DNA of 64,000 bases from an uncultured Clostridia bacterium (GTDB lineage: Bacteria; Bacillota; Clostridia; Christensenellales; Borkfalkiaceae), in contig CALVWQ010000002.1 in the NCBI GenBank assembly GCA_944367535.1, forward strand, positions 46,817-110,816, written 5' to 3'. The notes beneath the pieces are model-generated. The model saw only the letters and a list, made by a program, of their open reading frames with translations, was not told the origin of the DNA and made no database searches. How positions within the stretch are numbered: position 1 is the stretch's first letter; each line of letters begins with the position of its first letter. Positions 17,160 to 24,501 of this stretch are shown piece after piece. A program made the position numbers and the translations under genes.

Positions 17160-17188
17160 ATTCGTTTAATTGAGGAGAAAACGCAAAA

Positions 17189-17704
17189 ATGAGTTTCGAA
17201 AAGCGATTTAAGATAACTGTTTGCGATACGGAGACGGACACGAAAGATTGTTTCGAAACGAATAAATTCAGGTTGAAAACCGACTTTATGACTTTTAAAG
17301 ACACTTTTTATAAAAAATCAGGAGGAAACGCAAAAATGAAAAAAGGGAATTACGCAGTATATTTCAACGCGGAAAAGCACGGCACTGCGCCGGAAATTCG
17401 GGAATATGTGGACGAATTAAAGTCTTTTTACGAATTTATCGGCTGCGAAACGGTAGATATTGTACGTCGCCAAATCGGCGGGAGGACATATCACATTATT
17501 TGCGACGATACGGGACTATTTAAGGAAAAGCCGATACTCTCCGCAACGGACATAATGTTCAATCCCGAACTTGTCGGAAATCTCATAATTACAGGCGAGT
17601 CAGACATCGAAGGCGATTTACACGGTGTTACGCTGGACGAGGCTAAATACATTCTTTCGAATTTTTTCCGAATCGCGGAACGGTATGTTTTAATTTTATC
17701 GTGA
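17189..17704 (+). CDS. DUF3846-domain protein, first gene of the rightward operon
   Basis: The 171-residue frame has two credible starts: ATG at 17189 and an in-frame ATG at 17336. Both are preceded by the same kind of leader (GGAG..AACGCAAAAATG). From residue 50 on, the sequence (VDIVRRQIGGRTYHIICDD, LVGNLIITGESDIEGDLHG) matches the DUF3846 family, small proteins common in phages and plasmids of Firmicutes with unknown function. The first 49 residues are extra and of no known family. As first gene after the regulated promoter it is probably expressed early. Which start is used cannot be decided here. Confidence 0.75.
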   Translation: MSFEKRFKITVCDTETDTKDCFETNKFRLKTDFMTFKDTFYKKSGGNAKMKKGNYAVYFNAEKHGTAPEIREYVDELKSFYEFIGCETVDIVRRQIGGRTYHIICDDTGLFKEKPILSATDIMFNPELVGNLIITGESDIEGDLHGVTLDEAKYILSNFFRIAERYVLILS

Positions 17705-17713
17705 GGTAATCAG

Positions 17714-17929
17714 ATGATAAAAATCAGACTTCACGGTGAAAGCGCCGAAATAACGGAAGCATTGAAAATCATAGAAAGAGAGTTCAAAATCCTTTCGCAA
17801 TCCGGGGAATACTCTGACCGCGGAAAAAGTTCATACAAGCGCGTGTATCTGGATTGCAGACTTTTAGATTTTGATGAGTATATGGAAAAACACCCGGGTG
17901 CTTTTGTTCAAATATGCGATTTAACATAG
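17714..17929 (+). CDS. small phage protein, DUF3970-like
   Basis: A 71-residue protein beginning MIKIRLHGESAEITEALKII with KILSQSGEYSDRGKSSYKRV. This pattern resembles the short DUF3970 family found in Bacillus and clostridial mobile elements. GAGGT lies seven bases before the ATG, ten bases after the previous stop, so the two are co-transcribed. No catalytic residues or membrane segments are seen. It could be a single-strand DNA-binding or regulatory protein of the element, but nothing in the sequence proves this. Confidence 0.6.
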   Translation: MIKIRLHGESAEITEALKIIEREFKILSQSGEYSDRGKSSYKRVYLDCRLLDFDEYMEKHPGAFVQICDLT

Positions 17930-17942
17930 CGGGCTACGGAGG

Positions 17943-17966
17943 AACGCCGTAGTCCCGGCGTTTTTT
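17943..17966 (+). terminator. terminator between early and structural genes of element 1
   Basis: AACGCCG (17943-17949) pairs with CGGCGTT (17956-17962) and is followed by TTTT. An alternative stem CTACGG/CCGTAG overlaps on its left side. Confidence 0.7.
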
Positions 17967-17973
17967 CCTTTTT

Positions 17974-18048
17974 GGGCGCAAGCGCTATGCTCGCGCCCAT
18001 GACATTCCCCACCGTCAGGCGGTGAGCGAGTTCGAACCTCGCGGGGAA
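17974..18048 (+). other. structured non-coding block: GC hairpin and tRNA-like three-way junction
   Basis: The hairpin GGGCGC (17974-17979) with GCGCCC (17993-17998) is followed by a compact fold with no unpaired gaps except GA. TTCCCC (18005-18010) pairs GGGGAA (18043-18048). Inside are ACCG/CGGT (18011-18023) and GCGAG-TTCGAAC-CTCGC (18026-18042), whose loop is a canonical tRNA T-loop. It sits exactly between the early and structural genes, where filamentous phages keep origins and the packaging signal. Confidence 0.6.
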
Positions 18049-18075
18049 AATAAAAAATAAGGAGTTTTTCGGGCG

Positions 18076-18234
18076 ATGAAAATTAATTTTCGCAAAATAG
18101 GTCTTGCTCTCGGCATTATCTGCGCATGCATATTTATCGGCACGTCGGTTTCCGGTTGGATAAGTTCCGCAAAAGACAATAAGACCGAGCAGACAACCGA
18201 AGAGACCGCTTACGTTCAGACCGTTACCGAATAA
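18076..18234 (+). CDS. 52-residue membrane protein, candidate coat protein of element 1
   Basis: A short gene preceded by AAGGAG (start spacing 11). The product starts with basic residues, has one hydrophobic helix (about 8-29, IGLALGIICACIFIGTSV), and ends in a polar, acidic tail. Filamentous-phage coat proteins are small single-helix membrane proteins, and this gene opens the structural block, so it is a coat candidate. However the charge order (basic N-terminus, acidic C-terminus) is opposite to mature pVIII, so it may be another minor virion protein. Its stop overlaps the next start (TAATG). Confidence 0.55.
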   Translation: MKINFRKIGLALGIICACIFIGTSVSGWISSAKDNKTEQTTEETAYVQTVTE

Positions 18235-18452
18235 TGGATAACACGGTCGGCATCGCGCAAATGAGCCTCTGGGCCGTGAGAAAGATATTAGAATTTTTAC
18301 CGAATGTTTTCAACTTTTTAATGTCTTTCTCCGGCGGACTCATTTCGCAGATTTTAGTTATTATCTTTCTTGTAAAGATTGTTCCGATTTTCGCCGATAT
18401 TTTCGAAAAACTCGTTAAGGCGTTTATCTGGTTCATGCATAAATTTGAGTGA
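18234..18452 (+). CDS. 72-residue hydrophobic protein, candidate virion protein
   Basis: It starts inside the stop of the previous gene (TAATG), indicating coupled translation. The 72 residues contain an amphipathic first half (MSLWAVRKILEFLPNVFNFL) and a strongly hydrophobic helix (LISQILVIIFLVKIVPIFA), then a short segment ending FIWFMHKFE. No signal peptide cleavage site is obvious. Size, hydrophobicity and position just before the exported adhesin-like gene fit a filamentous-phage coat or tip protein. There is no sequence-level match to a named family. Confidence 0.55.
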   Translation: MDNTVGIAQMSLWAVRKILEFLPNVFNFLMSFSGGLISQILVIIFLVKIVPIFADIFEKLVKAFIWFMHKFE

Positions 18453-18457
18453 TTATC

Positions 18458-20287
18458 ATGACAAAAGTAATTAAAAAAATCTTAATAACTGTTTTTTCGG
18501 CGCTGTTTTTAATATGCGCTTTTTTGGCGTTATATAATCCTGCGGCCGTTCAGACAGCCCGGGCCGATGCGGCGAATACACCCGCGAACGATTATACGGA
18601 AGAATGGTCGCTCGCGGACGATAATTTTAATTTTACCGCCGGCGCCTATATGGGTGCGATTAAAAACGATGAATTTATGTTGGGTTTTGGTCTTAATGTA
18701 GATAATTCCGAGTTTTTAAATCTCGAAAAGTTTCCCGGAGCAATTTATCGAGATCATCTGGATCCGGTAACGCCGGCGGCTTTAAATCTTTTTTATTACG
18801 AATTTACGATTTATCGCGGGAACGATTTTGATTTTAACAGTAAAAAATTATATACGATCGGCGTTCTGATGAACAGTTATAATACGGACGGTAGCGAATT
18901 TTATGTTACTTTTTATGAAAAACAGTGGAGTATAACAGACGATATTTATTTTGACATAAATAAGCCATCCGTAAGCGGAAATATTATAAAAACCGGCGGA
19001 ACAACGGTTGTTAACGGTACGGAATATTCGGTTATAGAAGAATATATCACGTCCGATCCTGCTTTTTTCGGCGGTTTTGCGAGCGCGGCTTTTAGATTCA
19101 ATCCGGCAAGTTATTTTAATAATTATTTCGTAACTTTTACTTACGGTTATACAATTACAACGGGAATCGGTTTATTTAATAATACGACAAAAAAGTTCAA
19201 TAACACGATAGCGAGTTCAGCTCGTTCGGTTTATGGAATCATTAATACCATGAACGATATGGGAGTGTTGGAAGAGGAAATAAGGTCGCTTGCGGCAAAC
19301 GAAAACGATTCGCTTTTAAATCTGGCCAATTCTATTTTAACAGAAGGCGCAACAACGACCATTACGCTCGAATACTTAACTGAAATTGAAGGTACAGTTT
19401 TCGCGCGCAAAAACAGCGTTCAAATAGAAGTTCCCGTGATAAATAACGATATTAAAATAGATGACGTAAATTACTATCTGGAAGCGAACGGCAAAGCGCC
19501 TCTCGAAGAAAAATGTATAGACAGTAATTTATACGATATAGTTTACGATTCGGAAAGAAACGTATATAAAACGTACTATTTAAAAAATGTCTGGTTAAGG
19601 ACGATTACGACCGACGGAAAATATTTCGATTATTTTTTAGATATAAATCAATCGTATTATGACTTTTACTCTTCGATTGTAGAAACCGGGGCATTCAGTC
19701 AGGATTTATTCGAGTATTTTTATTCGGCATTAATTTTAAACAAGTTTCCGCAACTGACCGGAATGACAACTGACGAAGTATACGGATATTTCGGTTTCGC
19801 GGTTCTTCCGAAAACATTGACGCTTAACACGCTATTCGCCGAAGTCTTGGACGTGAAAGGAACACAGAGCGGCATAATAGAATATTTCACTTATGAAAAT
19901 CTGATAACTTACGAAGAGCACCGCGCTCTTTTGGAAAATTTCAATTACAATTGGTTGTCGCAAGCTTGGGACGGGCTTGCGGGGTTCGTCGCCGGCGGAG
20001 AATGGCGAGCGGATTATTATATATTCTACACGGACAGCGATAGCGGGTATATCGGACAAGCGGACGTCGACGATCCGGAAAATCCTGACGGAGTTATTAA
20101 AGACGAGGTTCTGGATCCCGTCATCGGCGCCGTCGATAACGTGTTTTCTGCCGCCGGCGATATTTTTAATAACGTTATAGATCTTGTCGGCGGGTTGTTT
20201 GGCGGGGGAAGAAACTGGATTTATATTTTATTAATCATTGCGGCTGTTGTAATTTTTATCATATTTATTAAAAAATCTAAAAATTAA
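18458..20287 (+). CDS. large exported, C-terminally anchored protein (pIII-like candidate)
   Basis: About 609 residues with a clear signal peptide (VIKKILITVFSALFLICAFL, cleavage near ARADA). A long beta-rich, Asn/Tyr-rich ectodomain follows, then a glycine patch GLFGGGRN and a C-terminal helix (WIYILLIIAAVVIFIIFI) with a KKSKN tail. This one-helix-at-the-end layout is that of filamentous-phage attachment protein pIII, held in the membrane until assembly ends. No conserved binding domain was recognised. The ATG at 18458 is preferred; a GTG at 18449 overlaps the upstream stop. No strong ribosome site is seen, so expression is probably coupled to the upstream gene. Confidence 0.7.
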   Translation: MTKVIKKILITVFSALFLICAFLALYNPAAVQTARADAANTPANDYTEEWSLADDNFNFTAGAYMGAIKNDEFMLGFGLNVDNSEFLNLEKFPGAIYRDHLDPVTPAALNLFYYEFTIYRGNDFDFNSKKLYTIGVLMNSYNTDGSEFYVTFYEKQWSITDDIYFDINKPSVSGNIIKTGGTTVVNGTEYSVIEEYITSDPAFFGGFASAAFRFNPASYFNNYFVTFTYGYTITTGIGLFNNTTKKFNNTIASSARSVYGIINTMNDMGVLEEEIRSLAANENDSLLNLANSILTEGATTTITLEYLTEIEGTVFARKNSVQIEVPVINNDIKIDDVNYYLEANGKAPLEEKCIDSNLYDIVYDSERNVYKTYYLKNVWLRTITTDGKYFDYFLDINQSYYDFYSSIVETGAFSQDLFEYFYSALILNKFPQLTGMTTDEVYGYFGFAVLPKTLTLNTLFAEVLDVKGTQSGIIEYFTYENLITYEEHRALLENFNYNWLSQAWDGLAGFVAGGEWRADYYIFYTDSDSGYIGQADVDDPENPDGVIKDEVLDPVIGAVDNVFSAAGDIFNNVIDLVGGLFGGGRNWIYILLIIAAVVIFIIFIKKSKN

Positions 20288-20299
20288 AGGAGTTATTAT

Positions 20300-20917
20300 A
20301 TGACAAAAAAATTTAGATACGGACTGCTTAGCGGTCTGTTTGTGGCTCTTATAGCGTCGCTTGCCTTCTTCTTTCTGACGGTAACGCCCGCCAGCGCGGC
20401 AACGAACGAAGGGTTGACAATTTATGAGATTGACGAGAAGTATCTACCTAACGACTTACAAAGTCTAGAAAAGAACGATGGTTCGGAATATCCTGATAAT
20501 AGATATTTCTTTATAAACGCTTCGGACTTTGTTGATAATGAAGTTGTTTTGAACGGTCCGCAATTAAGTATAACTATATCAAATAGAAAAATTGATTATT
20601 CGATTATAGGTTATCAAAAAGCTACGATAGAGTTACAAACAGGAACATATTATTGCTTTACAACCTTAAAAACTGAAAGCGTAACAAGTATAAATGTAAA
20701 CGGCACACCGGCAACCGGAGCGACGGAACTTATAAAGTATTCCGATACGTTTGACGGAATAATCCCCGAACCCGAAGATCCGGCCGCGGACGAAGGGACC
20801 ATATTTGACAAAGCCTCGGAGTGGCTGCAAACCAATACCGGCATAGCGATATCTTCCGGCGGGATCGTGGTCATAGGCGTAATAATACTGCTCTTAATCT
20901 TTACTAAGCGCAGATAA
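20300..20917 (+). CDS. second exported, C-terminally anchored protein of element 1
   Basis: The 205 residues have a signal peptide (about 1-35, ending ATPASAA-like TPASAAT), a short ectodomain, an acidic Pro-rich linker (IIPEPEDPAADEG) and a C-terminal helix (GIVVIGVIILLLIFTKRR) with basic stop-transfer residues. AAAGGAG precedes the ATG. It has the same topology as the larger protein just upstream, so the two may form the virion tip together (pIII/pVI-like roles). Its last base overlaps the start of the ATPase gene. The family is not recognised. Confidence 0.68.
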   Translation: MTKKFRYGLLSGLFVALIASLAFFFLTVTPASAATNEGLTIYEIDEKYLPNDLQSLEKNDGSEYPDNRYFFINASDFVDNEVVLNGPQLSITISNRKIDYSIIGYQKATIELQTGTYYCFTTLKTESVTSINVNGTPATGATELIKYSDTFDGIIPEPEDPAADEGTIFDKASEWLQTNTGIAISSGGIVVIGVIILLLIFTKRR

Positions 20918-22083
20918 TGCGAAAAAAAGATAAAAAAAACGAATATAAGCCGCTTGTTTATCCGTCTGTTTTCGGGCGGGTTTGGCGGCTTTATATTTAC
21001 AATTCATTTTTTACAGCATTGTTTTTTTGGGCGTTCTGGGGAAATTTCACGCTTGACGACCTCGCCTTCGAAATCGATTATTTTACACTTTGGGGATTTA
21101 CGGAATTTCGATTTAATCTTATTTTTGTTCTGATAACGTTCTTTTTTATGCTGCGGCAGTTCTTTAAGGACTGCAACCTGATTAAGTACACTATACTAAT
21201 GCGGCAGCACGATAAAGATATTATCGAGCACGGCGGAAACAAGCGGCTGTATGACGGCGTGGAAGGCAGCGGAAAGACGATGACCAACGCGAACGATACT
21301 CTTTTTATCGCGTGTAAAAAAGACGTTGCCATGCGGCTTACATACTACCTTAAATATCCGCATAAAGAGGACTTAAAAGACGATAAGGATTATAAAGTTT
21401 TATGCGAAAGTTTTAACTTTTATAAGGAACATTCGGATAAATATATCCCGCATTTAATGTCTGATTTCGATATTGTTTATAAGGGTCGGAAAAATTATCA
21501 GTGGAGCATGGATTTTTTAGACCAGAAAAAACGCCCGGCGGAAGGGTTCGCGGTGGCAATTACAGAGATAGCGAATAAACTTCCCAACGCGTGGAGTCGC
21601 GTTCCGGCAGATGAAAAAAAAGATACTCATAACATGCGAGTAAAGTCCGAAACGCTTTCATTAACTCGACAGTGGTATGATATGACGATTATCGGGGACG
21701 AGCAGCGCGCCGGTGAAGTCGTTCTCGCGTTTAGGTCAGTTTGCAGTCAGACTCGGCACTTATTGGGCTTTAAAAAGGTATTAAGACCAAAATTTCTTGA
21801 AATTTTATTATCCTTTTTAGGTTCTCACATTTTACGACGTAAAGAGAAAAATAAACGAATCACTTCATTTTTATATATTCGTTTGGAAAAACTCGTAAAT
21901 CGGCTTGGATTTCGTGTTTTCTCTTACGTAGATAAAGAGGCTGTAACCGACAAAGCCGGCGAAAAGGAAAATATTTTTGTTTTGAGTTGTGAATTGCCTT
22001 TTGTTTATGATACTCGTTATGAGCGATTAAATTTTAAGGATTATCAGCGTTTACCTGATTTTATTGAGGAAAAAAAGCAGTAG
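20917..22083 (+). CDS. Zot-like P-loop ATPase (pI-type assembly motor) of element 1
   Basis: In filamentous phages pI/Zot is the inner-membrane ATPase that drives virion extrusion. This 388-residue protein has two N-terminal hydrophobic stretches (about 27-42 and 66-80), then a canonical Walker A GVEGSGKT (114-121), a Walker B-like strand FAVAITEIANKL, and DMTIIGDEQR further on. Proteobacterial pI has the ATPase first and the membrane helix after it; the reverse order here matches the ATPase of element 2. It starts at TAATG, overlapping the upstream stop. Distant FtsK/HerA-type motors cannot be excluded, but gene context favours Zot. Confidence 0.78.
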   Translation: MRKKDKKNEYKPLVYPSVFGRVWRLYIYNSFFTALFFWAFWGNFTLDDLAFEIDYFTLWGFTEFRFNLIFVLITFFFMLRQFFKDCNLIKYTILMRQHDKDIIEHGGNKRLYDGVEGSGKTMTNANDTLFIACKKDVAMRLTYYLKYPHKEDLKDDKDYKVLCESFNFYKEHSDKYIPHLMSDFDIVYKGRKNYQWSMDFLDQKKRPAEGFAVAITEIANKLPNAWSRVPADEKKDTHNMRVKSETLSLTRQWYDMTIIGDEQRAGEVVLAFRSVCSQTRHLLGFKKVLRPKFLEILLSFLGSHILRRKEKNKRITSFLYIRLEKLVNRLGFRVFSYVDKEAVTDKAGEKENIFVLSCELPFVYDTRYERLNFKDYQRLPDFIEEKKQ

Positions 22084-22090
22084 TTTTTTG

Positions 22091-22184
22091 TTTTTGGTTC
22101 TTTTTATTTTTTAGAATTTATTTATTTTCTTTTTTTCGCTTTGCGAAAAAAGAAAATGCTTTTATAAATAAAAAGAACCAAAAA
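22091..22184 (+). terminator. long AT-rich hairpin after the Zot-like gene
   Basis: A 19-base arm (22091-22109) is perfectly complementary to 22166-22184. A second nested stem (22124-22139 with 22143-22157) closes on a CGC-TTT-GCG tip. The arms contain T and A runs in both directions, so it can end transcription from either side. Its size is well above a normal terminator. Confidence 0.7.
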
Positions 22185-22227
22185 AAGACGGCTGTTTCTC
22201 ATAAAATCAGAAAAAAATCATAATGAT

Positions 22228-22258
22228 AAATTTTCCGTAGCGTAGCGTAGGAAAATTT
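22228..22258 (+). repeat. hairpin with CGTAG iterons ahead of the winged-helix gene
   Basis: AAATTTTCC (22228-22236) pairs with GGAAAATTT (22250-22258). The 13-base loop holds the core of three tandem CGTAG units (22236-22250). It lies 40 bases before a gene for a RepL-like winged-helix protein, an arrangement seen at plasmid origins. Confidence 0.5.
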
Positions 22259-22297
22259 TTGCTATAAAACCGCGCGGCGGCGAAAGGAGGTAAGCGA

Positions 22298-22603
22298 ATG
22301 AATATAACTGCGCTAAACAACTTCAAATCGCTTAACTTAGGGGTTAAGGTACTTTTAACCCTTTTTTCCCTTGCCGACGAAGCCGGGCGAATAAGAACGA
22401 ATAAAGACGCGCTCGCACGGTATTTCAAAGTCGACCGCCGAACTGTCGGAAATCATATAAACGCGCTCGCGCACGCAAACATTATCAAGTTTAAATACAG
22501 CGGTCAGGCTTTCATAAATCCTGCTTTTTACTACGTCGGCGCGCCGCATCGGCGCGAGCTCGTCGTAGAAGAATATAAAAATTTTAAATCAGATGTCATA
22601 TAA
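22298..22603 (+). CDS. winged-helix DNA-binding protein (possible replication initiator)
   Basis: The 101-residue protein has helix-turn-helix sequence RTNKDALARYFKVDRRTVGN followed by a wing ending QAFINPAFYYVG. The INP-plus-aromatic ending is typical of small plasmid and phage replication or regulatory winged helices (RepL-like). AAAGGAGG sits just before the ATG. Since element 1 has no other replication candidate and the gene lies beside an iteron-containing hairpin, a replication role is the favoured guess. A late transcription regulator is equally consistent with the fold. Confidence 0.65.
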   Translation: MNITALNNFKSLNLGVKVLLTLFSLADEAGRIRTNKDALARYFKVDRRTVGNHINALAHANIIKFKYSGQAFINPAFYYVGAPHRRELVVEEYKNFKSDVI

Positions 22604-22617
22604 AAGGAGAAACGCAG

Positions 22618-23103
22618 ATGAAAAGAGCAATACCGGAAGAAAATGTCGTATATAAATTTTATTACGGCGAAGGCAAAATTTATGAATTTTTATACATAGG
22701 CACGGACGAAAAGTCCGGCCGGTTACGCATGTTTAATGTTAAATCGAAAACGATAACGACGATGAAACCCGCGCGGTTTTCGTATTTACACCGCTTTAAT
22801 TTATTAAGTGCAAAGCACGTGAAGTCGGTACCCTGTCCGGAACCGACGGTTAAACCGGTGGTTCAAACGGTTATTGTGAAAGAGCCGGATATAGACGTGT
22901 TAAAAGAGGAAGAAAGGCTGCTTAAAATGTTAAGCGGTCTGTCTGAGAGCGTCAGAATGGCAATAAAAGAAAAAATCGGAAAGTATCCGGAAGAATTGGC
23001 GCGCGATATGAGTTCCGCGCCCGATAACGCTTCGTTCTCGAAGTATATGTCAGAATACTTCGCAGTAATGACGATAATACAGGCTGCAGCCTTTAATAAG
23101 TAG
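22618..23103 (+). CDS. unknown protein, last gene of element 1
   Basis: The 161 residues start 14 bases after the previous stop with an AAAGGAG site, so the two are co-transcribed. The N-terminal 65 residues look like a small beta barrel (YKFYYGEGKIYEFLYIG, GRLRMFNVKSKTITTMKPAR). A Pro-rich linker follows, then a charged helical C-terminal half (LKEEERLLKMLSGLSESVRM). No known family, signal peptide or membrane helix was recognised. Partner of the winged-helix protein is a reasonable inference. Confidence 0.6.
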   Translation: MKRAIPEENVVYKFYYGEGKIYEFLYIGTDEKSGRLRMFNVKSKTITTMKPARFSYLHRFNLLSAKHVKSVPCPEPTVKPVVQTVIVKEPDIDVLKEEERLLKMLSGLSESVRMAIKEKIGKYPEELARDMSSAPDNASFSKYMSEYFAVMTIIQAAAFNK

Positions 23104-23105
23104 GT

Positions 23106-23160
23106 AAAAGGCGGCTGCCTTTTATTATATGCATCTCCCCGGCGGACGCGCCGGGGAGAT
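23106..23160 (+). terminator. two hairpins ending the element 1 operon
   Basis: AAAAGGC/GCCTTTT (23106-23123) is followed by a perfect 12-bp GC-rich stem (23133-23144 with 23149-23160) and a run of seven A then seven T. They lie just after the last element gene. Confidence 0.65.
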
Positions 23161-23242
23161 AAAAAAATTTTTTTGAAAAGCCTATCATATAGGTCTATTT
23201 TGTTATGCGAAAGTTTCTTTTTTTACCTTAAAAAGCGGGTAA

Positions 23243-23345
23243 CCCCCATAAATGGGGGAATATAGAAAGATATATTTTTAAAAATCTTTCTTAACCGCCG
23301 CAAAGCGGCGGTAACTACTGAATAAGACTGCTAAGAGAGTGTGTC
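23243..23345. other. palindromes near the right end of element 1
   Basis: CCCCCATAAATGGGGG (23243-23258) and ACCGCCG-CAAAG-CGGCGGT (23294-23312) are perfect inverted repeats. CTAAGAGAGTGTGTCCCTCTGATT (starting near 23331) resembles the att tandem unit with small insertions. No gene is present from 23104 to 23520. Candidates for integrase arm sites or a replication origin. Confidence 0.45.
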
Positions 23346-23520
23346 CCTCTGATTTTCAAAATAATATAAATAAAAATGAAAACGCAGTCAAAAAGTAGTA
23401 ATACAAATAGTAATACAAATTATTATTTTATCTTTTTCTTTTTTTCCCGTTGAATTTATTTATCTCAAAAATCATTAGAAAATTACTAATAAAAAAAGAG
23501 GTCTGAAACCTCTCTTTTTC

Positions 23521-23596
23521 TGGTCCGCCTTCGGGGACTCGAACCCCGGACCCACTGATTAAGAGTCAGTTGCTCTACCAACTGAGCTAAAGGCGG
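23521..23596 (-). tRNA. tRNA-Lys (anticodon CTT), attachment site of element 1
   Basis: Cloverleaf with anticodon loop CTCTTAA, T-loop TTCGAGT and an encoded CCA. Its 3' 45 bases (23521-23565) are the attR copy duplicated at 15154-15198, so integration preserved a functional gene. Confidence 0.95.
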
Positions 23597-23824
23597 TTCT
23601 TTATGACTTACCTTTTTAAGCGAGTATTTTTCGGTTTTAGTCCCCGAAAGAAGTTTTGCTTTGTATGTTTTCTTCCCGACAAATTGTTTTAGTGGCGGGT
23701 AATAGACGCAATTCCTCTAAAATAGGAAATGCCGCCAGGCGACATAAAAAATTCCGTCTATGGTTGCAGTCTGCCGCCGAGCAATCGAACGCAGTTCGGA
23801 ATCCCTTTCCGACAGAATGTTTTG

Positions 23825-23900
23825 TGGTGGCTCATCGGGGATTCGAACCCCGGACACCGTGATTAAAAGTCACGTGCTCTACCGCCTGAGCTAATGAACC
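23825..23900 (-). tRNA. tRNA-Lys (anticodon TTT)
   Basis: Cloverleaf with acceptor GGTTCAT, anticodon loop CTTTTAA, T-loop TTCGAAT and encoded CCA. The 228 bases between it and tRNA-Lys(CTT) hold no recognisable gene. Confidence 0.95.
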
Positions 23901-23944
23901 ATAATAATTGCGGGAAAAGGATAATATAATATATAATGTGTGTA

Positions 23945-24019
23945 TGGCAGGGGTGGCAGGATTTGAACCTACGAATGCGGGAATCAAAATCCCGTGCCTT
24001 ACCGCTTGGCGACACCCCT
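23945..24019 (-). tRNA. tRNA-Gln (anticodon TTG)
   Basis: Cloverleaf with acceptor AGGGGTG/CACCCCT, anticodon loop TTTTGAT, T-loop TTCAAAT and encoded CCA. Confidence 0.94.
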
Positions 24020-24025
24020 ATATAA

Positions 24026-24103
24026 TGGGGCGGGTGATGGGAATCGAACCCACGACCTCAAGGACCACAATCTTGCGCTCTAACCAACTGAGCTACGCCC
24101 GCC
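24026..24103 (-). tRNA. tRNA-His (anticodon GTG)
   Basis: Anticodon loop TTGTGGT and C at the discriminator position paired with an extra 5' G, the tRNA-His identity feature; encoded CCA. One acceptor pair (C6:A67) is mismatched. Confidence 0.93.
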
Positions 24104-24107
24104 ATAA

Positions 24108-24184
<77 letters not shown>

Positions 24185-24216
24185 ATAAATAATAGCCTTC
24201 GTCCCCAAAAAACGAT

Positions 24217-24290
<74 letters not shown>

Positions 24291-24437
24291 ATAAGTTCTT
24301 ACAGACAATGCCTATAAATTGTATCAAAATGTATTTTTAATGTCAACTGTTTGGAAATTATTTTTTAAATTTTTGTAAAAGAAGGGGCGGTAAAATTTTT
24401 TTAAGTCGGATTTTAACGACCGTTTTGTGAAAAATCC

Positions 24438-24466
24438 TTGACATGACGGCGCTAAATTTATAAAAT
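24438..24466 (+). promoter_or_regulatory. promoter of the phospho-sugar mutase gene
   Basis: TTGACA (24438-24443), 17 bases, TAAAAT (24461-24466), 36 bases before the ATG. Confidence 0.65.
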
Positions 24467-24501
24467 CTTAAATAGAGGATTTTTTCTCGGGGAGAGAAAT
24501 T

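Larger units (their letters stand above)
15154..23565. mobile_element. element 1: integrated filamentous-phage-like (inovirus-like) genome in tRNA-Lys(CTT)
   Basis: A 45-bp direct repeat of the tRNA-Lys 3' part bounds the region (15154-15198 and 23521-23565), with 8,367 bp between copies, a size typical of filamentous phages. Content in order: tyrosine integrase and CI-like repressor leftward; then rightward two small DUF proteins, a hairpin-rich gap, two tiny membrane proteins, two exported proteins with C-terminal anchors, a Zot-like ATPase, a winged-helix protein and an unknown protein. There are no capsid, portal, terminase or tail genes, which argues against a tailed phage. The inovirus identity is inferred from gene order and the ATPase. 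A recognised replication protein is missing, so it could be a defective or novel-type member. Confidence 0.78.

Noticed and set aside
17998-18048. Complete functional tRNA gene in element 1
   Set aside because: Only closing stem, one small hairpin and a T-arm are present; no anticodon arm and no CCA.
15154-23565. Element 1 as a tailed prophage or an integrative conjugative element
   Set aside because: No terminase, portal, capsid, tail, relaxase or coupling genes, and only 8.4 kb long.
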